Source of the DNA: an uncultured Allofournierella sp.
GTDB lineage: Bacteria > Bacillota > Clostridia > Oscillospirales > Ruminococcaceae
Assembly: GCA_944382705.1 (NCBI GenBank)
Contig: CALWNE010000021.1
Coordinates: forward strand, 1-16,580
Reading direction: 5' to 3'
Length of the DNA stretch: 16,580 nt
Part shown: in pieces, positions 5,886 through 12,836 of the stretch
Position numbering within the stretch: the first letter of the stretch is position 1
Layout of the letters: each line of letters starts with the position of its first letter
Notes under the pieces: model-generated
The model's input: only the letters and a program-made list of their open reading frames with translations
Databases searched by the model: none
What the model was told of the DNA's origin: nothing
Translations under genes and position numbers: made by a program

Positions 5886-8450
5886 TCAAACTTGAATCTG
5901 CTCTTGAATCTCCTCTTCAATGGACTCCACATCAATCATATCGGTGGAGCGCAGGCCCTTTTCCCTCAAATAATCCTTACGCTTGCAATGCTTTCGGCAA
6001 TCCACGCAGGTCTGACGCATACACTGGCCATCATCGCTTATAAAAAAGCCATTCTTGCCTGCCATCTTTGCCACATACATGGCGTAGTCTGCCGCCTTGT
6101 AGAGCTCTGCGTAGGTATATTTTTTATCCGGCGTTACCACCACTGTACCAATGCTGAGGGAAACACCGTATTGAGCATACTCCTGCAGTACAGAACTGGA
6201 TGCATTCTCCATTAAACGCTCCAGCTGGTCGGTCAGTTCCTCTATGGAGAATTGGCAAGGAACATAGACCAAGAACTCATCGCCGCCCAGACGGCACTGT
6301 ACAGACCCCTGCAAGAAATATCCCTTCATCCAAACAGCAAAACGGTGCAGCAGCTCGTCGCCCTCTGGGTGGCCCAGGGTATCGTTCACTCGTTTGAAGT
6401 TGTCGATATCAATCAGCAGCATTACACCATTTGCATTGGCACGGTTCAGGCACATTTCCACCTTTTTCTGGCCGCCTGTGCGGTTGTACAAACCAGTGAG
6501 AGGGTCACGCATGGACTTTTCTTCCAGTTCCCGCTTGGACACCACCTCCATGTGAATATCTGCAATACGGCCCAGCACATACATAGGCTCTCTCCGGTCA
6601 TCCAGGATAGGCTTTACCGTCAGGCGATACCAACCAGCGCCAGTTCCCTCTTTCAGCTCCACATCTTCGCTTACATCTGCATACATCCGAATCAGCCGGG
6701 CAATGTGGCCAAACAGTTCGGCTTCGGCGGCAGACCAATGGCGATTTTTGTCCAGTGTTTTAAGAAAATGCTCTATCCGCCTTTGGCCGCCGAAATAGAT
6801 GTAGCTGTTTTCAATCCGCAGCGAGTCGCTTTTGCACTCATACTCAAACAGACATTCGTTAACCAGCTCGGAAAACTGGTAAAGGCGTTCATTTTCGGCT
6901 GCGGTCTTTTCCAGCATATGGTTGCGGGCACTCACCCGTTCCAGATATAGCAAAATGCCAATTAACATTGCAACCACTGCACCCAGCATAATCTGCCAGC
7001 GATGTACTATTAAAAACTCAAAAAAGGTGTACTGCGCCCCAGCAATGGTATTTTGATACAAAATCTCACGCTGAGTATCCTCCTCGATGGTATTCAGGTA
7101 ACTGTTAATAATGTTCAGCAGCCGCTTATTGGCATGGCTCACCACCGCAATGGAATACTGCTCTGTATCGTCATGGTCCCAATCCACCGTGATGTCTTTG
7201 TACAAATCCTTTTTGCTCATATAGTAATTCACACAGTAGGAGTCCATGTAGGATTGCTTTATCTTGCCATCCTCAATGAATTTGAGCTGCTGCTCCACAT
7301 TCCCCCAGCGCCGGATGGCTTTGTCGGCCGGAGTCGTCGCGCCGGACCCCAGCGATCCGTCGTTGCGGCTCACCAGTACCATACGGCTTTGGATGTACGG
7401 CACCGAAACCATCAGACTGCATTCCTCAATTAAATCAGAATTGCTGGAAATTGCCGCCACCAGGTCTACCTGTCCGCTGTTGATGAGCTCCACGCCTTCT
7501 TCGTAGCTGTCACACACCACAAATTCGTAGGAAAGGCCTATTTTTTGATTCAGCTGCTCAAAATAATCCGTAACCATGCCATCCGGCTCGCCTTTATCGT
7601 TTACATACTGAATCGGCGCAGAGCCGCTGGAGATTAAAACACGCACACGCCCCAGGGAGTTTACATACATCAGGTTATCCCGGGAGATGGAAAATGTCTC
7701 GTTGCGGTCAAAATATTCTGCATAGAGCTGACTTTGCAGGCCGGGTCTGGCCTCCTGTAAGCTGGCAAGACCCTGGTTCAGTTCCTCAAGCAGCTGACTG
7801 TTTGCTAAAGGCACACAAAAGTAATACGGATTGGGGTTAAATCTGGCAATGCTCTTAAGGTCCTTCTCCATGGAAAGATCCACCTGAAGCACGGCATCAA
7901 TCAATCCATCATCCAGCCCCTGCATCATTTCATCGTAGGTTTCAAAGAATACCTTTTCGTATACAAAACCCTGGACCTCTGCCAGCTTATCCAACAGCTC
8001 CATTCGCTTTTCGTTTTTGTGGTAGTATCCCACGCGAATGCCGTTCCAGCTGCTGTAATCCTGCTTTAAAAAATAAGGGTTATCGGCCCTGACCGCCAAA
8101 ACGGTATAACTGGTGCCATAGCTGTATGCCGAATATGCATACAGCTCATTTAGCTTGCTGTTGTAATTCATGGCACCCAGCAGGTCGATTTCTCCGTTCT
8201 GGAGCATATCCATCAGGGCAAGAATCTGCTCGTCTAGGGTACCCTCTACCTCCACAAACTCATACTCCCAGCCGGTGTATTGCTTGAGTGCATTCAGATA
8301 ATCCACCGTATAGCCGGTATAGTTGCCTTCTGAATCTTTTTGGGTCAGGCCCGTCTGTATGGGAAATCCCACCCGAACCACACGGCCGGTGCCAGGGTGG
8401 CGGGCCGCATACCCCGTAAAAGGCAGCATAAAGCAAAGCAGCATCACCAT
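5886..8450 (-). CDS. Diguanylate cyclase with two extracytoplasmic solute-binding domains (about 854 aa)
   Basis: A membrane sensor predicted to make cyclic di-GMP from 2 GTP. Order: hydrophobic signal segment (1-16, ending TGYAA); SBP_bac_3-like domain 1 (about 25-250); SBP_bac_3-like domain 2 (about 268-470); one membrane helix (about 486-504); coiled linker; PAS-like region (about 520-635); GGDEF domain (about 645-805) with DPLTGLYNR at 649 and an intact GGDEF at 722-726, so probably active. The RxxD inhibitory site expected just upstream is absent (Leu-Gln-Gly-Ser there). A Cys-rich tail, C-x4-C-x2-C-x3-C (810-822), and an acidic end follow. It probably couples binding of an amino acid or similar small ligand outside to c-di-GMP inside. 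The first canonical in-frame start is ATG 8450, which has no ribosome-binding site and a signal peptide without positive charge. An in-frame ATC at 8483, 9 nt after GGGAG, would add 11 residues including a Lys. Monocistronic. Confidence 0.9.
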   Translation of the reverse strand: MVMLLCFMLPFTGYAARHPGTGRVVRVGFPIQTGLTQKDSEGNYTGYTVDYLNALKQYTGWEYEFVEVEGTLDEQILALMDMLQNGEIDLLGAMNYNSKLNELYAYSAYSYGTSYTVLAVRADNPYFLKQDYSSWNGIRVGYYHKNEKRMELLDKLAEVQGFVYEKVFFETYDEMMQGLDDGLIDAVLQVDLSMEKDLKSIARFNPNPYYFCVPLANSQLLEELNQGLASLQEARPGLQSQLYAEYFDRNETFSISRDNLMYVNSLGRVRVLISSGSAPIQYVNDKGEPDGMVTDYFEQLNQKIGLSYEFVVCDSYEEGVELINSGQVDLVAAISSNSDLIEECSLMVSVPYIQSRMVLVSRNDGSLGSGATTPADKAIRRWGNVEQQLKFIEDGKIKQSYMDSYCVNYYMSKKDLYKDITVDWDHDDTEQYSIAVVSHANKRLLNIINSYLNTIEEDTQREILYQNTIAGAQYTFFEFLIVHRWQIMLGAVVAMLIGILLYLERVSARNHMLEKTAAENERLYQFSELVNECLFEYECKSDSLRIENSYIYFGGQRRIEHFLKTLDKNRHWSAAEAELFGHIARLIRMYADVSEDVELKEGTGAGWYRLTVKPILDDRREPMYVLGRIADIHMEVVSKRELEEKSMRDPLTGLYNRTGGQKKVEMCLNRANANGVMLLIDIDNFKRVNDTLGHPEGDELLHRFAVWMKGYFLQGSVQCRLGGDEFLVYVPCQFSIEELTDQLERLMENASSSVLQEYAQYGVSLSIGTVVVTPDKKYTYAELYKAADYAMYVAKMAGKNGFFISDDGQCMRQTCVDCRKHCKRKDYLREKGLRSTDMIDVESIEEEIQEQIQV

Positions 8451-8876
8451 ACAAAACGCTGCAGCCTGTTTAAAATAGTTGATAACACATCACTCCCAAA
8501 AAAACTCTATCCATTCCACTTCAACAGAAAGAATAAACTATGTTACAATTTATTGCTTTGTTCTGCAAAAGTCAGATAAATTTCTTTTAAGCTTCTCAGC
8601 AAACTTTTCTTGTCATTATACAATGATTCACCCTAAAAATCAAGCTTAAAAAAGGGTTTTGAAGCAGCATTTTCACCTTTTTCATTTTACAAAAATTGTT
8701 TTGTGACCTGTCTTTTAATTTCACTCCTAATTTTATACTAATAGTTTAATTTATCCAAAAAGTTACCAAAACAGCTGTTTAAGTAACCCCATCTTATGAA
8801 ATAGCAATTGCCCGGAGTATTTTTAAAAATAGCTCTTATTCCTTTTAATTGCATTCCCTTTCATTTTGCGGCACAA
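8451..8876. other. AT-rich intergenic region with an imperfect 26-bp palindrome
   Basis: No gene is visible in this stretch. It holds the promoter(s) of the diguanylate cyclase gene and an imperfect palindrome at 8762-8787, with arms GTTACcaAAACAG / CTGTTTaaGTAAC matching at 11 of 13 positions around CAGCTG. The palindrome is about 120 bp upstream of the -35 and could be a regulator site. I saw no c-di-GMP riboswitch core in the leader. Confidence 0.45.
8615..8643 (-). promoter_or_regulatory. Promoter of the diguanylate cyclase gene
   Basis: On the minus strand, -35 TTGATT (8643-8638) and a perfect -10 TATAAT (8620-8615) have 17-bp spacing. It implies a 5' leader of about 125-160 nt. A weaker second candidate (TTGCAG 8568-8563, 17 bp, TAACAT 8545-8540) lies inside that leader. 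Confidence 0.75.
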
Positions 8877-8920
8877 AAATAGTACAGGCTCCGGGCAATA
8901 TGTCGGAACCTGTACTATTT
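8877..8920 (-). terminator. Terminator of the copA-copZ operon
   Basis: Arms 8877-8888 (AAATAGTACAGG) and 8909-8920 (CCTGTACTATTT) pair over 12 bp, with an inner CCG/CGG extension. On the minus strand the hairpin is followed by TTGTG, so the T-tract is formed mainly by the arm itself. It lies 29 nt beyond the copZ stop. Confidence 0.75.
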
Positions 8921-8949
8921 ACAAAAAATTGAATGGTCACAGGAAGGTT

Positions 8950-9156
8950 TTACTGAATGCCCTTTACCTCATAGCCTGCATCGGTCACCGCCTGGGTGAG
9001 CACAGCGTCCTCCACCGGCTGGGCCAAGGTTACCTGGGCACATTTATTGTCCAAATCTGCCACAGCGGTCACTCCCGGCAGCGCATTCAGGGCTTTTTCC
9101 ACATGAGCCTTGCAATGGCCACACATCATGCCTTCAATCAAAATCGTCTTATTCAT
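8950..9156 (-). CDS. copZ: CopZ-like copper chaperone (68 aa), in frame with copA
   Basis: A heavy-metal-associated domain of standard CopZ length, with the Cu(I)-binding motif GMMCGHC (Cys12 and Cys15 of the 68-aa product) and the usual alternating helices and strands ending GYEVKGIQ. It would carry Cu(I) to CopA in the cytosol. It has its own ATG (9154-9156) with a clean AAAGGAG (9165-9171) 8 nt upstream, exactly as for a separate gene. However, no stop codon separates it from copA, so the same residues are also the C-terminal domain of the CopA reading frame. Both a free chaperone and a fused domain may be made. The fused form is certain as a reading frame; free production is inferred from the ribosome-binding site. 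Confidence 0.75.
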   Translation of the reverse strand: MNKTILIEGMMCGHCKAHVEKALNALPGVTAVADLDNKCAQVTLAQPVEDAVLTQAVTDAGYEVKGIQ

Positions 9157-11505
9157 CGTGGTTTCTCCTTTGCTTATTGTGCTAACATCCAGTTGGATTC
9201 CCTGGGTGGTTTGGCTGTGAACAAGGCCATCACTGGTTTGGGCAGCAAACAGATTAAGCCGCAGGGCGTTGGCCACTACGCAAACACTGGAAAGGCTCAT
9301 GGCCGCTGCCCCCAGCATGGGATTGAGCAGCAGCCCCAGGCTGTAAAATACGCCCGCCGCCACCGGAATACCAATGCTGTTGTAAAAAAAGGCCCAGAAC
9401 AAATTTTGCCAGATGGTACGCAGGGTAGCCTTGGAAAGGCGCAGGGCATTTACCAAGTCCCACAAATCGCTTTTCATCAGTACCACATCGGCACTCTCGA
9501 TGGCCACATCGGTGCCTGCTCCAATGGCAATGCCCACATCGGCACGGGCCAGGGCCGGGGCATCGTTGATTCCATCCCCCACCATGGCCACCTTGCGGCC
9601 CTGGCTTTGCAGCAGCCGCACCTGGGCCTCCTTATCTTGGGGCAGCACCTCGGCCACCACCTGTTCCAGCCCCAGCTGCTTTTGAATGGCTGCGGCGGTG
9701 CGGGCATTGTCTCCCGTAAGCATAACCACCTGCAAGCCCATGGCCTTCAGCTGGGCAATGGCCGCCGGGCTGGTGGGCTTAATGGGGTCGGACACCGCCA
9801 CAAGCCCCAGCAACCGGCTGGAATCCGCTAGATAGAGGGGTGTTTTGCCTTGCTGGGCCAGCTCATCCGCCAGGGGGCGCCCCTCTTGCAGCGAGATTCC
9901 ATGCTCCTCCATTAACCGGGCATTGCCCGCCAGATAAAGCTGCCCTTCTACCCAGGCTTTTAACCCCCGCCCCGGCAATGCTTCAAACCCCTGGACTGGG
10001 GGCAGCTGGTCGGCTCCCTGGGCACCCTGTAAAATCGCTTCGGCCAAGGGGTGCTCGCTGTTCTTTTCCAAACAGGCCGCCAGAGCCAGCAGCTGTTCCG
10101 GGGTTTGCCCCGCCAGCGGCAGCACATCGGTAAGCACCGGCTTGCCCTGGGTAATGGTTCCGGTTTTATCCAGCACCACCGTATCTACCCTGTGGGCGTC
10201 TTCCAGTGCCTGGGCATTTTTGAACAGAATATTCATTCGGGCGCCTTTGCCGGTACCCACCATGATGGCCACCGGTGTAGCCAGGCCCAGGGCGCAGGGG
10301 CAGCTGATTACCAGCACCGAGATGGCACGGGCCAGGGCAAATTCCAAACCTTGGCCCCAAAGCATCCAGCCAGCAAATGTTACCGCAGCCAGAACCATTA
10401 CCACCGGCACAAACACGCCGCTTACCCGGTCGGCCAGTTTGGCCACCGGGGCCTTGGTGGCACCGGCATCCTGCACCAGCGCAATGATCTGCGCCAGGGT
10501 GGTATCCTGCCCTACTTTGCGGGCCTCAAAGGTAAAACTGCCGGTTTTGTTGATGGACGCAGCCACCACCCGGTCTCCTGGGGTCTTTTCCACCGGGATG
10601 CTCTCGCCGGTAATGGCGGACTCATCCACACTGGAAACGCCCTCCAGCACCACACCATCCACCGGGATGCGCATCCCCGGCTTGATGCAGACCACATCGC
10701 CCACCTGCACCTCGTCGGCACCGATTTCCACCTCCTGGCCCTGCCGCAGCACCAAGGCCGTTTTGGGTGCCAGGTCCATCAATGCTTTCAGCGAGGCGCT
10801 GGTGCGGCCCTTTGCACGGGCCTCCAGCCATTTGCCCAGGGTTATCAGGGTCAGAATGGTACCGGCAGACTCAAAATACAAATCCATCCGGTATTGGTCC
10901 ACCAGGGTTAAATTCCCGGTGCCCAGCCCCCAGCCAATGCGGTAAAGGGCAAAAATGCCGTACAGCACCGCTGCACCGCTGCCCAGGGCAATCAGGGTGT
11001 CCATGTTGGGGCTGCGGCGCCATAGGCTGGCAAAGCCGCTTTTAAAAAAGTGCCGGTTGATATACAAAATGGGCAGAACCAGCAGCAGCTGGGTAAGAGC
11101 AAAGGGCACCGCCCCGGCTTGACCGTGCATCCAGCCGGGCAGCGGTGCTCCCATCATATGCCCCATGGATACATACATCAGCGGCACCAAAAAAGCCAGG
11201 GATGCAATCAGCCTCCGTTTCATCCGGCCCATTTCGGCCTGTACCGGGTCTGGTTGGGCGGTCTGGGGAAGGCTGTCGGCAGGCCGGCCACTGCTCTGGG
11301 CAGGGAACGCTCCATATCCCGCCTTTTGTACCGCCTGGCAGATGGCTTGTTCCTCCAGCATTGCCGGGTCGTACTCCACCACCAGCCGGTTGGCCAGCAA
11401 ATTTACCTGTGCCTGGTGGATGCCAGGCAGCTTATTGACGGCTCGCTCCACCGCTGCCGAACAGGCGGCACAGCTCATGCCGGTTACCTGAAATGTCTGT
11501 TTCAT
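8950..11505 (-). CDS. copA: Cu(I)-exporting P1B-type ATPase CopA with N- and C-terminal HMA domains (851 aa)
   Basis: A membrane copper pump. N-terminal HMA domain with GMSCAAC (Cys12, Cys15); membrane helices from about 98; actuator TGES (299-302); transmembrane metal site CPC (402-404); phosphorylation site DKTGT (Asp446); HP motif in SEHP (485-486); TGDN (597-600); GDGINDAP (643-650). YN (708-709) and MxxSS (736-740) in the last helices complete the Cu(I)-type signature, so copper (or silver) is a much better fit than Zn/Cd. A 34-residue linker follows (about 750-783), then a second HMA domain (CopZ-like, 784-851). ATG 11505 is chosen because AAAGGA (11513-11518) lies 7 nt upstream and the HMA domain begins at once; the frame extends upstream to 11628 but that part is not protein-like. 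No CsoR- or CopY-type regulator gene is in the window. Confidence 0.95.
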   Translation of the reverse strand: MKQTFQVTGMSCAACSAAVERAVNKLPGIHQAQVNLLANRLVVEYDPAMLEEQAICQAVQKAGYGAFPAQSSGRPADSLPQTAQPDPVQAEMGRMKRRLIASLAFLVPLMYVSMGHMMGAPLPGWMHGQAGAVPFALTQLLLVLPILYINRHFFKSGFASLWRRSPNMDTLIALGSGAAVLYGIFALYRIGWGLGTGNLTLVDQYRMDLYFESAGTILTLITLGKWLEARAKGRTSASLKALMDLAPKTALVLRQGQEVEIGADEVQVGDVVCIKPGMRIPVDGVVLEGVSSVDESAITGESIPVEKTPGDRVVAASINKTGSFTFEARKVGQDTTLAQIIALVQDAGATKAPVAKLADRVSGVFVPVVMVLAAVTFAGWMLWGQGLEFALARAISVLVISCPCALGLATPVAIMVGTGKGARMNILFKNAQALEDAHRVDTVVLDKTGTITQGKPVLTDVLPLAGQTPEQLLALAACLEKNSEHPLAEAILQGAQGADQLPPVQGFEALPGRGLKAWVEGQLYLAGNARLMEEHGISLQEGRPLADELAQQGKTPLYLADSSRLLGLVAVSDPIKPTSPAAIAQLKAMGLQVVMLTGDNARTAAAIQKQLGLEQVVAEVLPQDKEAQVRLLQSQGRKVAMVGDGINDAPALARADVGIAIGAGTDVAIESADVVLMKSDLWDLVNALRLSKATLRTIWQNLFWAFFYNSIGIPVAAGVFYSLGLLLNPMLGAAAMSLSSVCVVANALRLNLFAAQTSDGLVHSQTTQGIQLDVSTISKGETTMNKTILIEGMMCGHCKAHVEKALNALPGVTAVADLDNKCAQVTLAQPVEDAVLTQAVTDAGYEVKGIQ

Positions 11506-11601
11506 GGGTTGTTCCTTTCTTTTGGCCTGTACTTTTGCAAGGCCACACTCTGCCTTAAAACGCTGGAATACTGCACCTGTGGCAGGAGTTTTTCTGTATG
11601 T

Positions 11602-11630
11602 ATTATGCCACAACACCGCATAAAACACAA
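11602..11630 (-). promoter_or_regulatory. Likely promoter of copA
   Basis: On the minus strand, -35 TTGTGT (11630-11625), 17 bp, and -10 CATAAT (11607-11602), preceded by TGG as an extended -10. The start would be near 11595, giving a leader of about 90 nt. That leader holds an inverted repeat TGGCCT..AGGCCA (11522-11544, 11-nt spacer), which may be regulatory. The rest of 11506-11833 holds no gene, only the hairpin at 11713-11752. Confidence 0.6.
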
Positions 11631-11712
11631 GAACGCCCCAGTTTGACCAAACAAAAAATCGACAAGCCCCAGCCGGAACCTGCCGATTGTATGGCTAATA
11701 ACTCTTATTTTG

Positions 11713-11752
11713 ATACAATGCACCCCCTTTGACTTTAGGGGGCGCATTGTAT
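11713..11752. repeat. Long inverted repeat (15-nt arms, 10-nt loop)
   Basis: Arms 11713-11727 and 11738-11752 pair with a single A-C mismatch (ATACAATGCaCCCCC / GGGGGcGCATTGTAT). No T-run follows on either strand, so it is a poor terminator. It lies between the copper operon and the AT-rich DUF2975/XRE segment, about 80 bp past the XRE stop. It could be an RNA structure, a processing site, or the end of a small mobile element. Confidence 0.7.
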
Positions 11753-11833
11753 TATGGGCTGCATTTGACAAATTATTGTAGACCAGCCGGTAACTCAAGT
11801 GGCCACCGTATGACATGCCAGTTGTATTGATAC

Positions 11834-12055
11834 TTATTTGTCATCAGTTATAGGCGGTTGATATTCTAAAATGTCACCTGGTTGACAATCTAATGCTTCA
11901 CAAATTGCCTCTAATGTTGAAAAACGAATGGCACTCACTTTGCCTGTTTTAATTTTTGATAAATTAACATTGGCTATTCCAACTTTCTCAGACAATGTGT
12001 TGAGAGATATTTTTCTATCAGCCATAACCCTATCCAATCTTAAAATAATTGGCAT
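11834..12055 (-). CDS. XRE-family transcriptional regulator (YozG-like, 73 aa)
   Basis: A minimal Cro/C1-type helix-turn-helix protein: ISLNTLSEKVGIANVNLSKIKTGKVSAIRFSTLEAICEALDCQPGDILEY. The recognition helix is at about 27-36, and the C-terminal LDCQPGDILEY is typical of the short YozG-like regulators. These are commonly encoded next to a DUF2975 membrane protein, as here. Start ATG 12053-12055 has AGGAGGG (12061-12067) upstream. It is the second gene of the pair, 20 nt after DUF2975. It probably represses its own operon, perhaps at the direct repeats 12715-12744, and the membrane partner may modulate it; both points are inference. Confidence 0.92.
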   Translation of the reverse strand: MPIILRLDRVMADRKISLNTLSEKVGIANVNLSKIKTGKVSAIRFSTLEAICEALDCQPGDILEYQPPITDDK

Positions 12056-12075
12056 AATCTCCCTCCTGTTTGAAT

Positions 12076-12666
12076 TTACAATGTTTCATCCGATAATTGT
12101 TGCAATGTTTCCCCATATTTAAAGATGTGACCGACCAAACGAAGAATAAAGAACCAAATAATAAAGCTCCCGTCACTCACAATTGATATAGAACAAGACT
12201 CTACCCTGTCTGCGTTGAATAGAGACGGAATATCAAATACATTGTAGAATATCAAATTCGTGGCAATCTGAAGAACAAAGCTTATAATGCCCATAATTAG
12301 AATCGCATACGCCAGCTTTTTCAAAGCAACACTTATAGTTGTGCTAAAAGGCTTCCCCTGAGACATTGGTTCAAATACATTCAGAAGTACCCTAATGATG
12401 TAACAGGACAATGTTCCAAATAGTGCAACATTTGCAAATGTCATAAAAAGCAACGATGTAAGCTGTTGCGAAGAATACTCCTGATTTAAAAGCAGTGAAT
12501 AGTTCCCAAGTGTGATAGAAAAACCACCATCCAATGCTGTACCGCCTTTCATAAATAATGCAACAAGGATAGCTGCCAAAATAACCACACTTACTACGGC
12601 AACCACCCAAAAAAGAACTTTGAGAATTGCTCGAATAGTTTTGGATGTCTTGATGATTTTATCCAT
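12076..12666 (-). CDS. DUF2975 family integral membrane protein (196 aa)
   Basis: Four hydrophobic segments fit the DUF2975 family (counted from MDKIIKTSK): about 17-38 (LFWVVAVVSVVILAAILVALF), about 73-97 (LTSLLFMTFANVALFGTLSCYIIRVLL), about 117-141 (LAYAILIMGIISFVLQIATNLIFY), and a last one near 168-182 (FIIWFFILRLVGHIF). Between TM2 and TM3 is the family-like FEPMSQGKPFS, and after the last helix YGETLQQLSDETL. Function is unknown; it is nearly always paired with a small XRE regulator. ATG 12664-12666 is chosen for the AGAGGAGG at 12675-12682; the upstream in-frame extension has no ribosome-binding site and overlaps the promoter. The gene is visibly AT-richer than the copper operon or the glycosidase, suggesting separate acquisition. 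Confidence 0.88.
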   Translation of the reverse strand: MDKIIKTSKTIRAILKVLFWVVAVVSVVILAAILVALFMKGGTALDGGFSITLGNYSLLLNQEYSSQQLTSLLFMTFANVALFGTLSCYIIRVLLNVFEPMSQGKPFSTTISVALKKLAYAILIMGIISFVLQIATNLIFYNVFDIPSLFNADRVESCSISIVSDGSFIIWFFILRLVGHIFKYGETLQQLSDETL

Positions 12667-12696
12667 AAATATTACCTCCTCTGTTGGTATAGCTTT

Positions 12697-12725
12697 AGTA
12701 TACACTTCCAAGATATGTTTGTCAA
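12697..12725 (-). promoter_or_regulatory. Consensus promoter of the DUF2975-XRE operon
   Basis: On the minus strand, a perfect -35 TTGACA (12725-12720), 17 bp, and -10 TATACT (12702-12697). Such a strong promoter in front of a self-regulator pair suggests repression rather than activation. Confidence 0.9.
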
Positions 12726-12744
12726 CTATTTTTTAATGTTTGTC
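12715..12744 (-). repeat. Two 9-bp direct repeats over the -35: candidate XRE operator
   Basis: GACAAACAT occurs at 12723-12715 and again at 12744-12736 on the minus strand. The start-to-start distance is 21 bp, exactly two helical turns, and the first copy overlaps the -35 TTGACA. This is the expected geometry for a small XRE dimer pair repressing its own promoter. Confidence 0.5.
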
Positions 12745-12802
12745 GTTAATAAATATATACTAATCATTCTAACAGGACAGGGCATACTTGCGAAAAACCA
12801 AC

Positions 12803-12836
12803 AGGGCTAAGATACTCGAAAAAGTATCTTAGCCCT
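12803..12836. terminator. Hairpin terminator-like structure
   Basis: Arms 12803-12816 (AGGGCTAAGATACT) and 12823-12836 pair perfectly over 14 bp with a 6-nt loop CGAAAA. On the plus strand it is followed by TTTC, on the minus strand by GTTGGTTTTTC. It overlaps the stop of the minus-strand gene remnant at 12829, so it was probably that gene's terminator. Confidence 0.65.

Noticed and set aside
8451..8610. Cyclic di-GMP riboswitch in the leader of the diguanylate cyclase gene
   Set aside because: No GEMM-I core or GNRA tetraloop-receptor arrangement could be found; the leader is AT-rich and weakly structured.
8866..9831. Long plus-strand open frame (321 codons) opposite copA
   Set aside because: It is the antisense shadow of the certain copA/copZ frame, is rich in His/Gln/Gly as such shadows are, and has no ribosome-binding site.
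11506..11628. Upstream in-frame extension of CopA to 11628
   Set aside because: It would include the promoter at 11602-11630, its residues are not CopA-like, and ATG 11505 has a good ribosome-binding site directly before the HMA domain.
11502..11816. Minus-strand open frame upstream of copA (104 codons)
   Set aside because: It runs through the copA promoter and the long hairpin, has no ribosome-binding site and no protein-like pattern.
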